64,000 nt of DNA, from assembly GCF_000970305.1 (NCBI RefSeq), contig NZ_CP009517.1, positions 868,001 through 932,000 on the forward strand, given 5' to 3'. Source of the stretch: Methanosarcina barkeri 3. GTDB taxonomy: Archaea; Halobacteriota; Methanosarcinia; Methanosarcinales; Methanosarcinaceae. The translations under genes were made by a program, and so were the position numbers. Positions 28,012 through 37,704 of the stretch are shown here, piece by piece; the first letter of the stretch is position 1; each line of letters opens with the position of its first letter. The notes beneath the pieces are model-generated. The model did no database searches. It saw only the letters and a list, made by a program, of their open reading frames with translations, and was not told the DNA's origin.

Positions 28012-29179
28012 ATAGTTCGCTCCTGGATGAGGCCGAGAGGGTTAGTACCATTGGTTTTTGGGCTCTTCCTTATTTCTTTACTTTTTTTCTTTGTAAAGGT
28101 TATAAACCTATTAATATTAATCGGGTATGTATGCTCCTCATTTTTGAGGAATTCTGTACGGTTTAAGTTAATAAAAACGTACGTTTTTGTTTTTATTTCA
28201 TATCATTTGTTGTCGAGTAACATAACTTTCCAGAAAAATAACACAAAGAAAGGAGAAATCATAAAGATTAGTCATGTAACCAAGAACAGTTACATTAAAA
28301 TTTTGTCAATTTATAGACTTATTTCTCAAATATAATTAATAAGGTTCCAATTATTAACATGTTTTTTCAAATTATATCCAAAATATTAGAATAAAATACT
28401 CATTCTGTAAAAAATATTTGTTATCTTAAATATATATAGTTAACTCCTAATTAAAACAGTAACTATTCAGCCGATTCAAACGTGTCTACAGATAGTGATT
28501 TTAGTAAAATCAAGGAATTCAAAGAATAACCGTCGGAAACGGAAAAATAACATTTCACTATTTCAATTTTTATTCCAACACTCATCCACTGCAACCTGAA
28601 ATTTCTATCTTGTTCTTTATCTTAAAACTTTATAATGAAAGAAATCTGATCACATGACAATTATTAGAGGTTTTCATAATAAGATTAATCCTTTAACTTT
28701 AGGCTTCTTATTGTAATTCAAAAATTGGGTCATTACTTAGAACAAGTAAATATTGGATCAGTAAAAATTAGGCCTTTCCGGGAAATTAAACGCAAGCTTA
28801 ATATGTTATTATAAGAGAATAAGAGTGTACTTAAGTAAATATATTACGTAAGTGTTCAAATTTACTCTCAAAAACTAAGAGCTTTTTCAATTTAGACATA
28901 TGTATGTCTTTTACTAAAAATTAAAAATCTATAAAACTGTCACGTTTATAACGAAACAAATTAAAAATATTTAAACCTTGTCAGGTGCGGGTGGAGCACA
29001 AAAATCGATATATCAGAGAAAGAATATAATACGTATAAAAACTGGATTTGAAGCAAAGTAAAGTTGTTTATGGATATCAACTTTTTTTGTGTCCATCCCC
29101 CTCACAACAAATAAATTTAAAAATCTATATATAGATCTATAACTTACATAGTTTACTACATCAGTAAAGGTGGTAATTA
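28012..29179. other. 1.2-kb AT-rich intergenic stretch
   Basis: No supported ORF or RNA. The palindromic TATA-like sequence AAATCTATATATAG at 29118-29131 lies about 50 bp before the DUF2551 ATG and is a likely archaeal TATA box for that gene. Confidence 0.5.
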
Positions 29180-29509
29180 ATGGTATCCATCCGAGCTAAA
29201 ATTAAATCCAGGTTAGAGAAATTTCTAGAAGTTGATTCCAGTGGATATCGAAGGGCAATCCTGTGTATCTTCATCAAGGTAAAAAAAGCGACTATTGACG
29301 AACTGCATGAAATGCTTGCAAGTAAGTATAACGTATCTCGGAATACAGTCGCATCCATGGTAGGGTACATCCATTCGAAGCTTGGAATTCTAAGAGCGCA
29401 TAAAGAATCCTATAAAACTCCTATGGTTTACCTTTTGAGAGAAGAATATATAGACCTGCTAATGAAAATTGTAGCTTCACCTAAGTCATCTGCTGAGTTT
29501 ACGACTTGA
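29180..29509 (+). CDS. DUF2551 winged-helix protein
   Basis: 109 residues. IRAKIKSRLEKFLEVDSSGYRRAILC starts an all-helical domain; KKATIDELHEMLASKYNVSR-NTVASMVGYIHSKLGILRAH is a clear helix-turn-helix, and KTPMVYLLREEYIDLL the wing and last helix. This matches DUF2551, small archaeal winged-helix proteins likely to regulate transcription. AAAGGTGGT 6 nt upstream supports ATG 29180. It is followed after 36 bp by another winged-helix-like gene on the same strand, so the two probably share a transcript. Confidence 0.85.
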   Translation: MVSIRAKIKSRLEKFLEVDSSGYRRAILCIFIKVKKATIDELHEMLASKYNVSRNTVASMVGYIHSKLGILRAHKESYKTPMVYLLREEYIDLLMKIVASPKSSAEFTT

Positions 29510-29545
29510 AAAGTTTTACTATTCACCAAAAACGTCTAATGGACA

Positions 29546-29947
29546 ATGTCACTCGTTAAAAACGCACCCAGAACGGCAACGACTATTGTTGTAAGATCGG
29601 ATTCCAATTCTCGAATAAGCCACTCAAGGGATCCATATTACACTCTTATGCGGCGCATTTTTCAAGAAGACGCTACTGCTGTCAGAGGTCAGAAGTTCCT
29701 GACTATAATAGAAGAACGTCAAGCTTCAGGAAGTGCAATACGGACTGATGAATGGAAAAACCTTCTTGAAGAACTTCAGATAGGACGCGCCTCATTCTAT
29801 GCGATGCGCAACAAGCTGCTTGGAGCCGGATTGATTTCGATAAAAGATAAGGAGTACAGGCTTTCAGGTCAGTTTTCAAAGGATCTTTTAGACATGGCCC
29901 GCTGGTGGTGGACTGCAGTTCTCAACCAGCCTGAGGAAAACCTTTAA
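29546..29947 (+). CDS. winged-helix-like protein, second gene of pair
   Basis: 133 residues. A disordered, Arg/Ser-rich N-terminus (about 1-30) precedes a helical domain: YYTLMRRIFQEDATAVRGQKFLTIIEERQ, then SAIRTDEWKNLLEELQIGRA and SFYAMRNKLLGAGLISIKDKEYRLS, which is a convincing winged helix with wing strand. The C-terminus has DMARWWWTAVLN. I do not know a named family. It lies 36 bp after the DUF2551 gene. The two likely form a regulatory pair, with target unknown. No strong SD is seen. Confidence 0.75.
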   Translation: MSLVKNAPRTATTIVVRSDSNSRISHSRDPYYTLMRRIFQEDATAVRGQKFLTIIEERQASGSAIRTDEWKNLLEELQIGRASFYAMRNKLLGAGLISIKDKEYRLSGQFSKDLLDMARWWWTAVLNQPEENL

Positions 29948-30018
29948 GGAATAATTCTCTTATTTTCACTTAACTTTAAAATATTTTAGTTCACGTCTTA
30001 TTTTAATATCTGTCTTAA

Positions 30019-30094
30019 TCTCATTTTAACATCTCATTTTAACATCTCATTTTAACATCTCATTTTAACATCTCATTTTAACATCTCATTTAAT
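30019..30094. repeat. minisatellite, 13-bp unit, 5.8 copies
   Basis: Five perfect copies of TCTCATTTTAACA (30019-30083) and a partial sixth lie between the winged-helix pair and tRNA-Gln. T-rich on the top strand, so it could act as a terminator. Confidence 0.95.
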
Positions 30095-30126
30095 TTTGAA
30101 AGATCAGGCACTTCATCCGAAAGGTA

Positions 30127-30134
30127 TTTATATA
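30127..30134 (+). promoter_or_regulatory. TATA box of tRNA-Gln
   Basis: TTTATATA lies about 70 bp upstream of the mature tRNA-Gln 5' end, which leaves room for a leader cleaved by RNase P. The surroundings are GC-rich (GAAGATACGCTTC), as is common upstream of archaeal tRNA genes. Confidence 0.55.
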
Positions 30135-30199
30135 AAATCTTCCTTTAGAAGATACGCTTCATGGCGAAAGAAATGCGCCCCACAACGAAAAATCATAGA

Positions 30200-30272
30200 A
30201 GCCCGGTAGTGTAGTGGTCAATCATGCGGGACTCTGGATCCTGCAACCTCGGTTCGAATCCGTGCCGGGCTA
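30200..30272 (+). tRNA. tRNA-Gln (anticodon CUG)
   Basis: Acceptor stem AGCCCGG (30200-30206) pairs with CCGGGCT (30265-30271), discriminator A at 30272. Anticodon loop CTCTGGA gives CUG, which reads CAG. The T arm is CTCGG-TTCGAAT-CCGTG, with one U-U mismatch at 50-64. There is no encoded CCA. A5'-A1:U72 pair is typical of Methanosarcina tRNA-Gln, which is charged with Glu and amidated. Confidence 0.95.
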
Positions 30273-30500
30273 TACACAAATCTTAATAAATTACTTTTTT
30301 GATATGAAGATTAGAATTTTTATTAATAGCTTTTACGTTAGGGTTTTTATGTTTAGGTTTCTATATTAGAGTTTCTCTTTTTATCTAATATTAAATATTA
30401 AATTTATGTAAATTATTGACAAATATACAATTATATATTTAGAAATTAATTGAAAAAACTCAGGAGTAACTAAAAGTTCTACTATGGTTTTTGTTATAGT

Positions 30501-31139
30501 TTATAAATCTCCAGCTCTCAGTTCTGCAATATATGGATCATAAGCTACTGTTGAGCTGCCCGAACAACGTGCAATGTAATAATCTGCAACAATACAAGCT
30601 TGCTGCTCGCGATTGTACTCACTGAAATGACTTTTTTCTCCAGCCCTGTATGCATATCCTTCACTTACCTGTGCACAAAATGCTTCAACCAGATATTGCG
30701 AGCCTGTAGATTCCATCTGCGCGACATGAGTTAATTCATGTATAAGCCACTTCATATCGGAGCTGCCTGCTGTAGTGTTGAGCTTTCTATTGAAGTTGAC
30801 TGTGTGAAAGGTTGTAATTCCCATACCTGAGCATCTTTTCAGCTTTGTCCCCAACCATGCAAGAAATGAAGCTTCGTCGATTTGCACCTTCCGGTAGTTA
30901 ATTCTATTTCCAAATATGCCTCTAGCCTCCTTTTCTTCTATTGCTGTAAGACTTCGGGTATTAGTTTTGACGGTTTGCCATAAGTTGTCCATAAACTCAG
31001 GGAAGACACACGTATCGAGAATTCTTGCGATAATCCGGCCAAAACTTACAGCAAGGAATAATAATCCATATCGTATCAACTTGTATGAACCCCCCTCTCT
31101 GTCAGGAAAGGTTTTGACGGTCTTCAAGACAGCTTTCAA
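30501..31139 (-). CDS. HExxH zincin, possibly toxin/secretion-associated
   Basis: 212 residues. WLIHELTHVAQMESTGSQYLV near residue 131 carries H134-E135-x-x-H138, followed by ALFCAQ-type helix and EGYAYRAG, and then YNREQQACIVADYY with a probable third metal ligand (E168). The IHELTHVxQ ... EQQAxIVxDYY layout is known from zincins linked with Rhs/DUF4157 modules in bacteria. An N-terminal hydrophobic segment (LIRYGLLFLAVSFGRII) may be a membrane anchor. The start is uncertain: TTG 31139 has no SD, and no ATG is available upstream. The gene may be N-terminally damaged. Confidence 0.65.
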   Translation of the reverse strand: MKAVLKTVKTFPDREGGSYKLIRYGLLFLAVSFGRIIARILDTCVFPEFMDNLWQTVKTNTRSLTAIEEKEARGIFGNRINYRKVQIDEASFLAWLGTKLKRCSGMGITTFHTVNFNRKLNTTAGSSDMKWLIHELTHVAQMESTGSQYLVEAFCAQVSEGYAYRAGEKSHFSEYNREQQACIVADYYIARCSGSSTVAYDPYIAELRAGDL

Positions 31140-32317
31140 AAAACTATCTTTTTTATTACCTTTTCTCAGGCTTCAATTCCTTGTCTTCCAATCCCAGCCA
31201 CTTGAGTTCTAAATCATAATTTCTATATCGCTATGCTGGAAAGTACAGTTAATTACTTCAATTTACAGAGTGCTTGATACTCCTCTTGAAGTCGTAAGCT
31301 TGTATCCATGCTAAAAACACAGGTTTTTCTAATAAAAGCTCGCTGTCGATAAATAAAAAATGACTTGAAAATTATGTATCCAGAGACAGAAAATTAAAAT
31401 TGTAGCCTCAGGATATTAATGATCATCATTCCTAAAAGTTATGATAAACGATTAAGAGAAGGTTTTCTGTAGAACATCACCTGCAAGAATATCCTTTGAA
31501 ATTTTTGGATGGTAAAGCCTGTTTGCTGTAGTTTTTATCTGCAACGCATCGATTAATTTATTCTAAAAACTTTTTCCCTATTTAGCTTTCGGCATTCTTC
31601 AGCTTAGAAACTGAGGTTCTCCTGTTCTAAAAACTCAAAACTATACTTTTATTTTATATATAATTATAAATACTAAAATATATCCAGATTTGAATAAAGC
31701 TATTATGGTTAAAAAAATTAATACATATAAAAGAATTTTAAATCTGGTACAGAAAAAATATTTTAACAGAAAAAAAATTAAACAAAAAACTAAAATTGAG
31801 TACTGAAATGGCGCTGATTATGAAAAAGCCAGGATAGTAAAGTCATCTTATAGTTCCTCAGGCACTATCTTTCCACAATTTTCTTTTGACTTCTTCTATT
31901 AACACAAATAATTATATTTATAAATAATGTTAAATAGCATCGAATACAATTATTAGATCAAATCAGCATTATTAGATTAAATAAGCATTTTATTAAGTAC
32001 TTTGTTAAAGTTAAGCAAAATAAGTGATTGAGTGGGGACCATAAATCTATCATTGTTTAGTAATCACTGAACTATCAGCGATTATCTGTACCTAGAATAG
32101 TTATATTTTATGGACTGTAGGCTATATATTTTGTATGCAAGTACTATGTTTGTAAAATACCCATATAGTTAATGTTATAAATAAATACATCTGTTATCTA
32201 AACTCTAAGAATATAAGTATTTTACTAATGCCGTTTTATAATGAATTTATATGTATAACTAAAAAACTATATTAATAAAGAAGACAACTGAGTTACTTTA
32301 AGTTTGGGGGGTATTAA
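31140..32317. other. 1.2-kb intergenic stretch upstream of glycan cluster
   Basis: AT-rich, with no supported gene. TTATATGTATAACT near 32243-32258 could be the TATA region of the glycan cluster. The leader before the cluster is GTTTGGGGGG-TATTAA. Confidence 0.5.
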
Positions 32318-34711
32318 TTGAGTAAGCAACTGAAAGTGTTATTTATAGGGACCTATGTTCCAAAAGAATGTGGGATTGCCACATTCACATTTGATCTTTT
32401 AAACTCAGTGTCCGGCGAAGACAATGACGTTCATTGCGAAGTAATTGCTTTGAACGATCCCTCTGAGACCTATGATTATCCTGAAGAAGTCGTTTTTCAA
32501 ATACAGAGGGACAAGATTGAGGATTATTACCGGGCCGCGGATTTTATAAACCAATCTGACATCGATATCGTGTGTCTGCAGCATGAATTCGGGCTTTTCT
32601 GGGGAAATGCGGGAGACTATATTTTTGCTCTTCTTTCAGGAATCAACAAGCCTGTAATAAGCACGATGCATACAATAATTCAAAAACCTGAACCTGAGTA
32701 CAGAGTATCCACGGAAAAGCTCATCAGATATTCCGAAAAGCTGATTGTAATGAGCCAGACTGCAGTCGAGATGTTAAAAGACGTTTATAAAGCTCCTGAG
32801 GATAAAATAGAACTAATTTTTCATGGAGTACCTGACTGCCCTTTTAACAACTGCAGTAAGTATAAAAAGAAATTGAACCTGAGGGGAACTCCTCTTGTCT
32901 TAACTTTCGGCCTGCTGAGCCAGAACAAAGGTATAGAAAGCATGCTTGATGCTCTTCCTGAGGTCATAAGCCAGTATCCTGATCTTGTTTACCTAGTCCT
33001 GGGTGCTACGCATCCTGTAATTAAAAAGAACTTTGGAGAAGAATACAGGCAATATCTTCAGAATAAGGTCTCAGAACTTGGGCTTGAAAAAAATGTAGTG
33101 TTCCATGACAAGTTTGTCGAGAAAGAAGAACTTTGCGATTATATCCTTGCCAGTGACATTTACGTATCTCCTTATCTTTCCAGAGAACAGATAGTAAGCG
33201 GTGCTCTTACCTATGCAATTGGTATGGGAAAAGCAATAGTTTCCACTCCATACTGGTACGCCCAGGAAATGCTTTCCGACAGTCGTGGACTGCTTGTAGA
33301 TTTCGGGGACACAACTGGCTTTCGAGAATCTCTTTTGCACTTGATAGAAAATCCAGAAGAGTGTGATAATATGCGCAAAAAGGCATATGATTTTGGTCGA
33401 AAAATGACATGGAAAAACGTAGGTAAACAATATAATACGGTTTTCACCAGGGCTTTAAAGAACTACAGTGCCTACTCCACTATGAAAAAGTTTAATTTCC
33501 TTCCAAACCTGCTACCTGAAGTAAAACTTGATTATCTGAAATTATTAACCGATGACGTGGGCATTATTCAGCATACTAATCTTGGCGTACCGGCTCGTCA
33601 TTACGGGTACAGTACCGATGACGTAGGTCGAGCTCTTGTTGCACTGACACAGTTAATAGATAACCAGAAGAAAGCCGAAGAGTTGTGGAAGTTAATTACC
33701 ACATACTTGAGTTTTCTTGAACATGCCCAGACTGACACAGGTCACTTCCACAACTTCATGAGTTATAAACGGGAATTTTTGGATGAAAAAGGCAGTGAAG
33801 ACACTCTAGGACGTGCTATCTACGGGCTTGGACATGTGGTAAGTTGCCCTTATCTGTCAAAAAATATACGCACGCTTGCCCACACTCTTATTAGTAGAGC
33901 CGGAGTTGAGATGGAGAAACTTATCTATCCAAGAGCAAAAGCCTATACAATGTGCGGTTTGTATGAAATGCTCAGGACTGGTGTGGACGCCGATGAGTTT
34001 GAAGTTGTCTTCAACTCGCGTAGGGATGCGGTCAAGTCCATAGACTCCCTTATAAGTAAAGATACATTTGAGTCCATATTTATCAACCATGCGAACTCTC
34101 TGGTAGACCTGTATGAGGCTAACCGTAAAGAAGACTGGAACTGGTTCGAACCTACAGTAACCTATAGTAACGCAAAACTCAGTGAATCTCTTTTACTGGC
34201 GTACAATTACACCAAAGACCGTACCTATCGGAAGGTCGGTCTTGCAACCCTTGACTTTCTTACTGAGATTCAATGGAAAGGCGACTTTTTTGACATGGTC
34301 GGAAATGAGGGCTGGTACTCTTACAATGGGGAAAAGCCTATTTTTGACCAGCAGCCTATTGAAGCAGGTTATCTGACCCAAGCTTATGTTTCAGCTTATG
34401 AGATTGTACGTGACAGAAAATATCTGGAACTTGCAAGATATTCTTTTGAATACTTCCTTGGAAGAAATCGTTTGCAAACTGTTATGTACGATTATTCCAC
34501 AGGCGCAGTCTGTGATGGGCTCAACCGCGATGGTATGAACTGTAACCAGGGTGCGGAATCCATAATTTGCTTCCTCATGGCTTTAAGCTCTTTAAACAAG
34601 CATATAAATAAAGCTCTCAGTACGATATTGCAATCCAGGGTGAGCGATGAGGTTAATGATGAGACCTTGCAGAAAAGAAAGAGCTTTTTGTCAGCAAATC
34701 AGGTAGAGTAA
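32318..34711 (+). CDS. GT4-family glycosyltransferase fused to an alpha/alpha-toroid domain
   Basis: 797 residues. N-terminal half (about 1-400) is a GT-B glycosyltransferase: FIGTYVPKECGIATFTFDLL, LQHEFGLFWGNAGDY, FHGVPDCPF, LTFGLLSQNKGIESMLDAL, then SREQIVSGALTYAIGMGKAI, the donor site. The C-terminal half (about 405-780) has HTNLGVPARHYGYSTDDVGRAL, HFHNFMSYKREF and SAYEIVRDRKYLELA, typical of an alpha/alpha toroid. Such fusions occur with GH130 genes in bacteria and archaea and are inferred to act on mannosides. Start is TTG 32318, 5 nt after GGGGGGT. First gene of a same-strand cluster. Confidence 0.85.
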   Translation: MSKQLKVLFIGTYVPKECGIATFTFDLLNSVSGEDNDVHCEVIALNDPSETYDYPEEVVFQIQRDKIEDYYRAADFINQSDIDIVCLQHEFGLFWGNAGDYIFALLSGINKPVISTMHTIIQKPEPEYRVSTEKLIRYSEKLIVMSQTAVEMLKDVYKAPEDKIELIFHGVPDCPFNNCSKYKKKLNLRGTPLVLTFGLLSQNKGIESMLDALPEVISQYPDLVYLVLGATHPVIKKNFGEEYRQYLQNKVSELGLEKNVVFHDKFVEKEELCDYILASDIYVSPYLSREQIVSGALTYAIGMGKAIVSTPYWYAQEMLSDSRGLLVDFGDTTGFRESLLHLIENPEECDNMRKKAYDFGRKMTWKNVGKQYNTVFTRALKNYSAYSTMKKFNFLPNLLPEVKLDYLKLLTDDVGIIQHTNLGVPARHYGYSTDDVGRALVALTQLIDNQKKAEELWKLITTYLSFLEHAQTDTGHFHNFMSYKREFLDEKGSEDTLGRAIYGLGHVVSCPYLSKNIRTLAHTLISRAGVEMEKLIYPRAKAYTMCGLYEMLRTGVDADEFEVVFNSRRDAVKSIDSLISKDTFESIFINHANSLVDLYEANRKEDWNWFEPTVTYSNAKLSESLLLAYNYTKDRTYRKVGLATLDFLTEIQWKGDFFDMVGNEGWYSYNGEKPIFDQQPIEAGYLTQAYVSAYEIVRDRKYLELARYSFEYFLGRNRLQTVMYDYSTGAVCDGLNRDGMNCNQGAESIICFLMALSSLNKHINKALSTILQSRVSDEVNDETLQKRKSFLSANQVE

Positions 34712-34749
34712 GAAAAAAATAAGAATCACGCTCTTGAGATTTAGAGAAT

Positions 34750-34811
34750 AACATATCTGAAGTAAAATAACGTATCTTAAGTAAAAAACAACATATCTGA
34801 AGTAAAATAAC
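34750..34811. repeat. duplicated 22-bp motif between cluster genes
   Basis: A motif beginning AACATATCTGAAGTAAAAT occurs at 34750 and 34790, with a diverged CGTATCTTAAGTAAAA copy between. It separates the first two genes of the glycan cluster. Confidence 0.8.
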
Positions 34812-34875
34812 ATGAATTAAGAGAACAATGTGATCCGGAGATAAGAGAATATAACATTGGGGATGAAATAATAAT

Positions 34876-35910
34876 ATGATATGGAAAGACCATGGGGAGT
34901 TATTTGTAAGATACAATCGGAATCCTATATTAACCGTTGATGATTGGCCTTATAGGGCCCACTCAGTTTTTAACCCTGCAGCTGCTATAGTTGACGGTAT
35001 GACCCTGTTACTGGTCAGGGTTGAAGATCACAGAGGCTTTTCTCACTTTACAATAGCAAGGAGTGAAAACGGAATTGATGGCTGGGAAATTGATCCTGAA
35101 CCGACCTTTGCTCCGGATCCTATAAACTATCCTGAAGAGATATACGGTATCGAAGACCCGCGCATAACCTATATAGATGAGATAAAAAAATGGGCTGTGG
35201 CATATACAGCTTTTTCGGATTCAGGTCCCTTAACTGCACTTGCCTTTACCGAAGATTTCCGGAATTATGATCGAATAGGAGCTACTATGCCTCCTGAAAA
35301 CAAGGACGCTGCAGTTTTTCCTGTAAGGTTTAATGGCAAATGGGCAATGTTACACAGACCTGTATCTAGTATTGCGGGTGCAAAAGCAAATATCTGGATT
35401 TCCTTTTCGCCTGATATGAAATACTGGGGAGATCATGAGGTTCTTCTGTATGCCAGAGAAGGTGGGTGGTGGGACGCGAATAAAATAGGCCTGTCCCCAC
35501 AGCCAATCCGTGTATCTGATGGATGGTTAATTATGTACCATGGAGTACGTCAGACAACGGCTAAGGCAAGTTACCGGCTAGGACTTGCCCTTCTTGATCC
35601 TGAAGACCCTACAAAAGTGCTTCACAGATCTGAAGGCTGGGTTTTCGGGCCGCGTGAAATGTACGAACGCAGCGGAGACGTCAATGATGTTGTTTTCCCC
35701 TGCGGATGGGTCCTTGTGGGCGATGAAATTCGCATCTACTACGGGAGTGCAGATACTTCCGTGTCGTTAGCTACCGCAAATGTGCGAGATGTCCTGAAAT
35801 ATATTCACGAATGTCCTGAAAAACAATGCCCTGATGAGTACTGCAGGTGGTTTGAAGAGGATATAGAAGGTTCCACTGATCCGAAAAGAGGTTATTTAAA
35901 ACTGAAATAA
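34876..35910 (+). CDS. GH130 glycoside phosphorylase (mannoside-type)
   Basis: 344 residues forming a five-bladed propeller of family GH130. Signatures: NPAAAIVDGMTLLLVRVEDHRGFSHFTIARS, YGIEDPRITYID (the conserved EDPR with the catalytic Asp region), KDAAVFPVRFNGKWAMLHRP, SPQPIRVSDGWLIMYHGV and IYYGSADTSVSLATA. GH130 enzymes phosphorolyse beta-1,4- or beta-1,2-mannosides to mannose-1-phosphate or transfer mannose. The acceptor here is unknown. The ATG 34876 follows GGGGATGA. Cluster position: between the toroid GT4 (165 bp) and the GT4-cupin (about 200 bp). Confidence 0.92.
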   Translation: MIWKDHGELFVRYNRNPILTVDDWPYRAHSVFNPAAAIVDGMTLLLVRVEDHRGFSHFTIARSENGIDGWEIDPEPTFAPDPINYPEEIYGIEDPRITYIDEIKKWAVAYTAFSDSGPLTALAFTEDFRNYDRIGATMPPENKDAAVFPVRFNGKWAMLHRPVSSIAGAKANIWISFSPDMKYWGDHEVLLYAREGGWWDANKIGLSPQPIRVSDGWLIMYHGVRQTTAKASYRLGLALLDPEDPTKVLHRSEGWVFGPREMYERSGDVNDVVFPCGWVLVGDEIRIYYGSADTSVSLATANVRDVLKYIHECPEKQCPDEYCRWFEEDIEGSTDPKRGYLKLK

Positions 35911-36086
35911 ATTAAAATAAAAATTAAAAATAAAAATAATATTAAAAATAAAATTAAAACTAAAATTAAAACTAATATTAAAGATAAAATCAAAAATAAA
36001 ATTAAAAACTAATCTTTAAAGCTCTAAATTAAAAAGCTCTAAATTAAATACTGAAAGCTGAAACGTAAAAAATAAAACTAAGTTTG
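35911..36086. repeat. low-complexity AAATTAAAAATAAA tract
   Basis: Nearly pure A/T with AAAATTAAAA/AATAAAA periodicity between the GH130 and GT4-cupin genes. No gene. It may weaken DNA or allow internal initiation. Confidence 0.9.
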
Positions 36087-36115
36087 GGGATGTGAGTGAT
36101 TTTGGGGGTATTAAT

Positions 36116-37468
36116 ATAAGAATTGCAATGTTGTCTCCGATTGCTTGGAGCACGCCACCTAAAAAGTATGGTCCCTGGGAATCTATTGTATCTTTATTAA
36201 CTGAAGGATTGGTAAAAAGGGGTATTGACGTTACACTGTTTGCAACAGCAGATTCTCACACAGCGGCGAAACTTCATGCTGTTTGTCCCAGACCCTATGA
36301 AGAAGATAAGGATATAATAATAAAAGTGTATGAAGGACTGCATATATCAGAAGTTTTCGAGAGGGCAAAAGAGTTCGATATAATCCATAACCATTTCGAT
36401 TATCTTCCTCTAACCTACAGTGGGCTTGTCAATACGCCTGTTGTAACAACAATCCATGGTATTTCTTCACGGAAGATTTTGCCTGTATATAAAAAGTACA
36501 ATAATAGAACTTTTTACGTATCCATAAGTGATGCTTACCGCTGCCGCGATCTGGACTATATAGCAACTGTTCGGCACGGAATTGATATAGAAAGCTTCCA
36601 CTTCAATGAAAAACCACAGGATTACTTACTCTTTCTATCACGACTGCATAAAGACAAAGGCGTAAAAGAGGCAATCGAAGTTGCAAAAAAGACAGGTAGA
36701 AAACTTAGAATTGCTGGTTTCATTGCGGACCAGACTTATTTTGAAAAAGAAGTTCAGCCCTTCATAGACAATAAACAGATCATTTATGAAGGACATATTG
36801 ATCCTGAGTTTAAGAAGGAACTCCTGTCAAATGCCTATGCTTTGCTGCACATGATTAATTATGAAGAGGCTTTCGGAATTGGCGTAGTTGAAGCTATGGC
36901 CAGCGGTACACCGGTAATTGCATTGAACAGAGGTTCAATGCCTGAACTTATCCGGGATGGAGAGACTGGATTTCTCGTCAATAGCATTGAGGAAGCTGCC
37001 GAAGCTGTACAAAAACTTGGCTCCATATCCCGCAAAGCCTGCCGGGAAAGCGTGGAAAAACGCTTTTCGGTTGACAGGATGGTAGATGATTACATTAAAG
37101 TGTATAAGACCATCCTCGAAAAATGCAAACGTGAAGAAGAAAGGCCCTGGGGCTTTTATGAAGTTCTCAGGCAGAGGCCTGGATATAAGGTCAAAAGCCT
37201 CACTATCTTTCCTCAGGGTGAAATCTCACTCCAGCGCCATTTTCATAGAAGCGAGCACTGGTACATAATCAGTGGAGAGGGCCTTGTAACTAAAAATACA
37301 AGTCATATAAGGGTTCTTCCTGGAGATTCGGTCGATCTTCCTGTGAACGAGGTACATAGAATTAAGAATATAGGCGGTCAAAACCTTGTTTTTATCGAGA
37401 TCTCACAGGGAGACTATCTTGGAGAAGATGATATTGAAAGACTTGAAGACAAATATGGGAGAGCTTAA
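36116..37468 (+). CDS. GT4 glycosyltransferase fused to mannose-6-phosphate isomerase-type cupin
   Basis: About 450 residues. The GT-B part (about 1-340) starts RIAMLSPIAWSTPPKKYGPWE and has TTIHGISSRK, FLSRLHKDKGVKEAIE and YEEAFGIGVVEAMASGTPVI. The C-terminal cupin (about 350-450) has EERPWGFYEVL, RHFHRSEHWYIISGEG and PVNEVHRIKN, the type II mannose-6-phosphate isomerase/ManC fold. The fusion suggests mannose metabolism coupled to mannosyl transfer. The conventional start GTG 36092 is only 1 nt from a G-run; an ATA at 36116, 7 nt after GGGGG (36104-36108), sits exactly where relatives start with MRIAML, so I place the start there. Last gene of the cluster. Confidence 0.85.
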   Translation: MRIAMLSPIAWSTPPKKYGPWESIVSLLTEGLVKRGIDVTLFATADSHTAAKLHAVCPRPYEEDKDIIIKVYEGLHISEVFERAKEFDIIHNHFDYLPLTYSGLVNTPVVTTIHGISSRKILPVYKKYNNRTFYVSISDAYRCRDLDYIATVRHGIDIESFHFNEKPQDYLLFLSRLHKDKGVKEAIEVAKKTGRKLRIAGFIADQTYFEKEVQPFIDNKQIIYEGHIDPEFKKELLSNAYALLHMINYEEAFGIGVVEAMASGTPVIALNRGSMPELIRDGETGFLVNSIEEAAEAVQKLGSISRKACRESVEKRFSVDRMVDDYIKVYKTILEKCKREEERPWGFYEVLRQRPGYKVKSLTIFPQGEISLQRHFHRSEHWYIISGEGLVTKNTSHIRVLPGDSVDLPVNEVHRIKNIGGQNLVFIEISQGDYLGEDDIERLEDKYGRA

Positions 37469-37490
37469 GTAAATTCGTGCATATCGAAAT

Positions 37491-37615
37491 TGTTTCCTTT
37501 TTACAACAGAATGTTTCCTTTTTACAACAGAATGTTTCCTTTTTACAACAGAATGTTTCCTTTTTACAACAGAATGTTTCTTTTTTACAATAGAATGTTC
37601 CCTTTTTACTGTACT
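37491..37615. repeat. minisatellite, 21-bp unit, about 5.5 copies
   Basis: Units begin TGTTTCCTTTTTACAACAG and end AA: 37491, 37512, 37533, 37554, then a variant at 37575 and a partial unit. The array follows the stop codon of the GT4-cupin gene by about 22 bp. It is open in several frames (for example FPFYNRM repeats), which is chance, not coding. Confidence 0.95.
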
Positions 37616-37704
37616 TCTATTTTTTCCGCATTTCTTAAGATTTTTAAGATTTTTCCTTTTTACAAGATCCCTTTTTTTACATTTCTGCCTCAACTAATAA
37701 AAAT

